Shown: piece by piece, positions 63,819-64,000 of the stretch
How the letters are laid out: each line of letters starts with the position of its first letter
How positions within the stretch are numbered: the stretch's first letter is position 1
The notes under the pieces: model-generated
The model's input: the letters and a program-made list of their open reading frames with translations, nothing else
What the model was told of the DNA's origin: nothing
Databases searched by the model: none
Translations under genes and position numbers: made by a program
Assembly: GCF_015330125.1 (NCBI RefSeq)
Contig: NZ_JADDXR010000002.1
Coordinates: 2,554,685-2,618,684 of the forward strand
Direction of reading: 5' to 3'
Source of the DNA: Zobellia nedashkovskayae
GTDB taxonomy: Bacteria > Bacteroidota > Bacteroidia > Flavobacteriales > Flavobacteriaceae
Length of the DNA stretch: 64,000 nucleotides

Positions 63819-63845
63819 AGTCCGTTAGAAATAGCGGACTTTTTT
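63819..63845 (+). terminator. Terminator of hpf overlapping the tRNA transcript start
   Basis: AGTCCGTTA, a GAAA tetraloop and TAGCGGACT form a 9-bp stem (one G-U pair), then TTTTTT. It ends messages coming from hpf. It starts two bases after the -7 box of the tRNA promoter. Confidence 0.8.
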
Positions 63846-63867
63846 ATGCCGGAAACAGCGTAGAAAG

Positions 63868-63941
63868 GCCGATGTAGCTCAGCTGGCTAGAGCAGCTGAT
63901 TTGTAATCAGCAGGTCGTGGGTTCGAGTCCCTCCATCGGCT
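63868..63941 (+). tRNA. tRNA-Thr (anticodon TGT)
   Basis: The cloverleaf is complete: acceptor GCCGATG with CATCGGC, D arm GCTC/GAGC, anticodon stem GCTGA/TCAGC around TTTGTAA with anticodon TGT (reads ACA), T arm GTGGG/CCCTC with one T-T mismatch around TTCGAGT. The discriminator is T. Length 74, CCA not encoded. Confidence 0.95.
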
Positions 63942-63968
63942 CTTAAGTTCTTTAAAAAAAATTGGTTT

Positions 63969-64000
63969 GGGGAGATACTCAAGCGGCCAACGAGGGCAGA
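63969..64000 (+). tRNA. tRNA-Tyr, 5' part (cut by the window end)
   Basis: The last 32 bases begin GGGGAGATACTCAAGCGGCC, the usual start of flavobacterial tRNA-Tyr, and end at the anticodon stem (GGGCAGA). The anticodon is outside the window. In these genomes tRNA-Thr, tRNA-Tyr, tRNA-Gly and a second tRNA-Thr usually lead to tuf, which fits. Confidence 0.75.

Noticed and set aside
1..64000. CRISPR arrays, insertion sequences, prophage, toxin-antitoxin or restriction systems
   Set aside because: No direct-repeat arrays, transposase motifs, integrase with att sites or defence-type genes; the single tyrosine recombinase is the housekeeping Xer type in its usual place.

Overview
The window is a 64 kb stretch of core chromosome from a member of the Bacteroidota, almost certainly a marine Flavobacteriaceae. 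The evidence is low GC, promoters with the Bacteroidetes TTTG / TAnnTTTG pattern, almost no Shine-Dalgarno sequences except in front of rpsU, and several gene orders typical of flavobacteria (coaD-ddl|PASTA-rluD, rsfS-ftsH-LUD-cdsA-psd-ACBP, trpEGDCFBA, rpsU-xerC-hpf-tRNA-Thr-tRNA-Tyr). A genus cannot be fixed from sequence reading alone. There are no insertion sequences, prophages, CRISPR arrays or clear islands.

Layout. 1-9.5 kb: end of clpP, kynurenine 3-monooxygenase, DUF4174, a coiled-coil/zinc-ribbon relative and Nif3, lpxK, a TPR hybrid histidine kinase translationally coupled to GAPDH, and lipA. 9.6-16.2 kb: two ECF sigma factors, one with its anti-sigma factor, a small Cys-rich membrane protein, aminotransferase-murB, a two-domain retropepsin with PDZ, and DUF1573. 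16.4-22.3 kb: valS, an exported unknown, an AGMO-like sterol desaturase, and a creatininase-family hydrolase. 22.3-29.6 kb: the phospholipid/FtsH operon read leftwards, birA, an SRPBCC protein, pyrE and a Nudix hydrolase. 29.6-38 kb: M14 peptidase lipoprotein, PAS kinase and response regulator, coaD, ddl, PASTA protein, rluD, yaaA, and the very short gene for ribosomal protein bTHX. 38.2-45.3 kb: two anaplerotic enzymes, pyruvate carboxylase and PEP carboxylase, flanking a UDG-like protein. 45.3-53.5 kb: a complete trp operon with its own leader. 53.5-60.9 kb: MarR-YceI, rhodanese, DUF2851, PspC-like protein, K+ channel, an unusual AGCS transporter and a helix-hairpin-helix protein. 60.9-64 kb: acyl-CoA dehydrogenase, rpsU, xerC, hpf, tRNA-Thr and the start of tRNA-Tyr.

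The best regulatory find is in front of trpE. A Bacteroidetes promoter, an 18-codon leader peptide with three consecutive Trp codons, and an 11-bp terminator hairpin ending 20 nt before trpE together form a ribosome-mediated attenuator. Because transcription would start within a few bases of the leader ATG, the leader mRNA is probably nearly leaderless. Other points worth a second look are a zinc-ribbon protein that has lost all four cysteines, an AGCS transporter with a signal peptide, an SprB-like domain and a lipoyl-like insertion, a strong Shine-Dalgarno retained by rpsU, a terminator that overlaps the start of the tRNA transcript, and a possible small minus-strand gene before ppc.

The genes are mostly housekeeping: tryptophan synthesis (and one step of its breakdown), lipid A and phospholipid synthesis, cell wall precursors, replenishment of oxaloacetate, ribosome assembly and hibernation, and cofactor attachment (biotin, lipoate, CoA).
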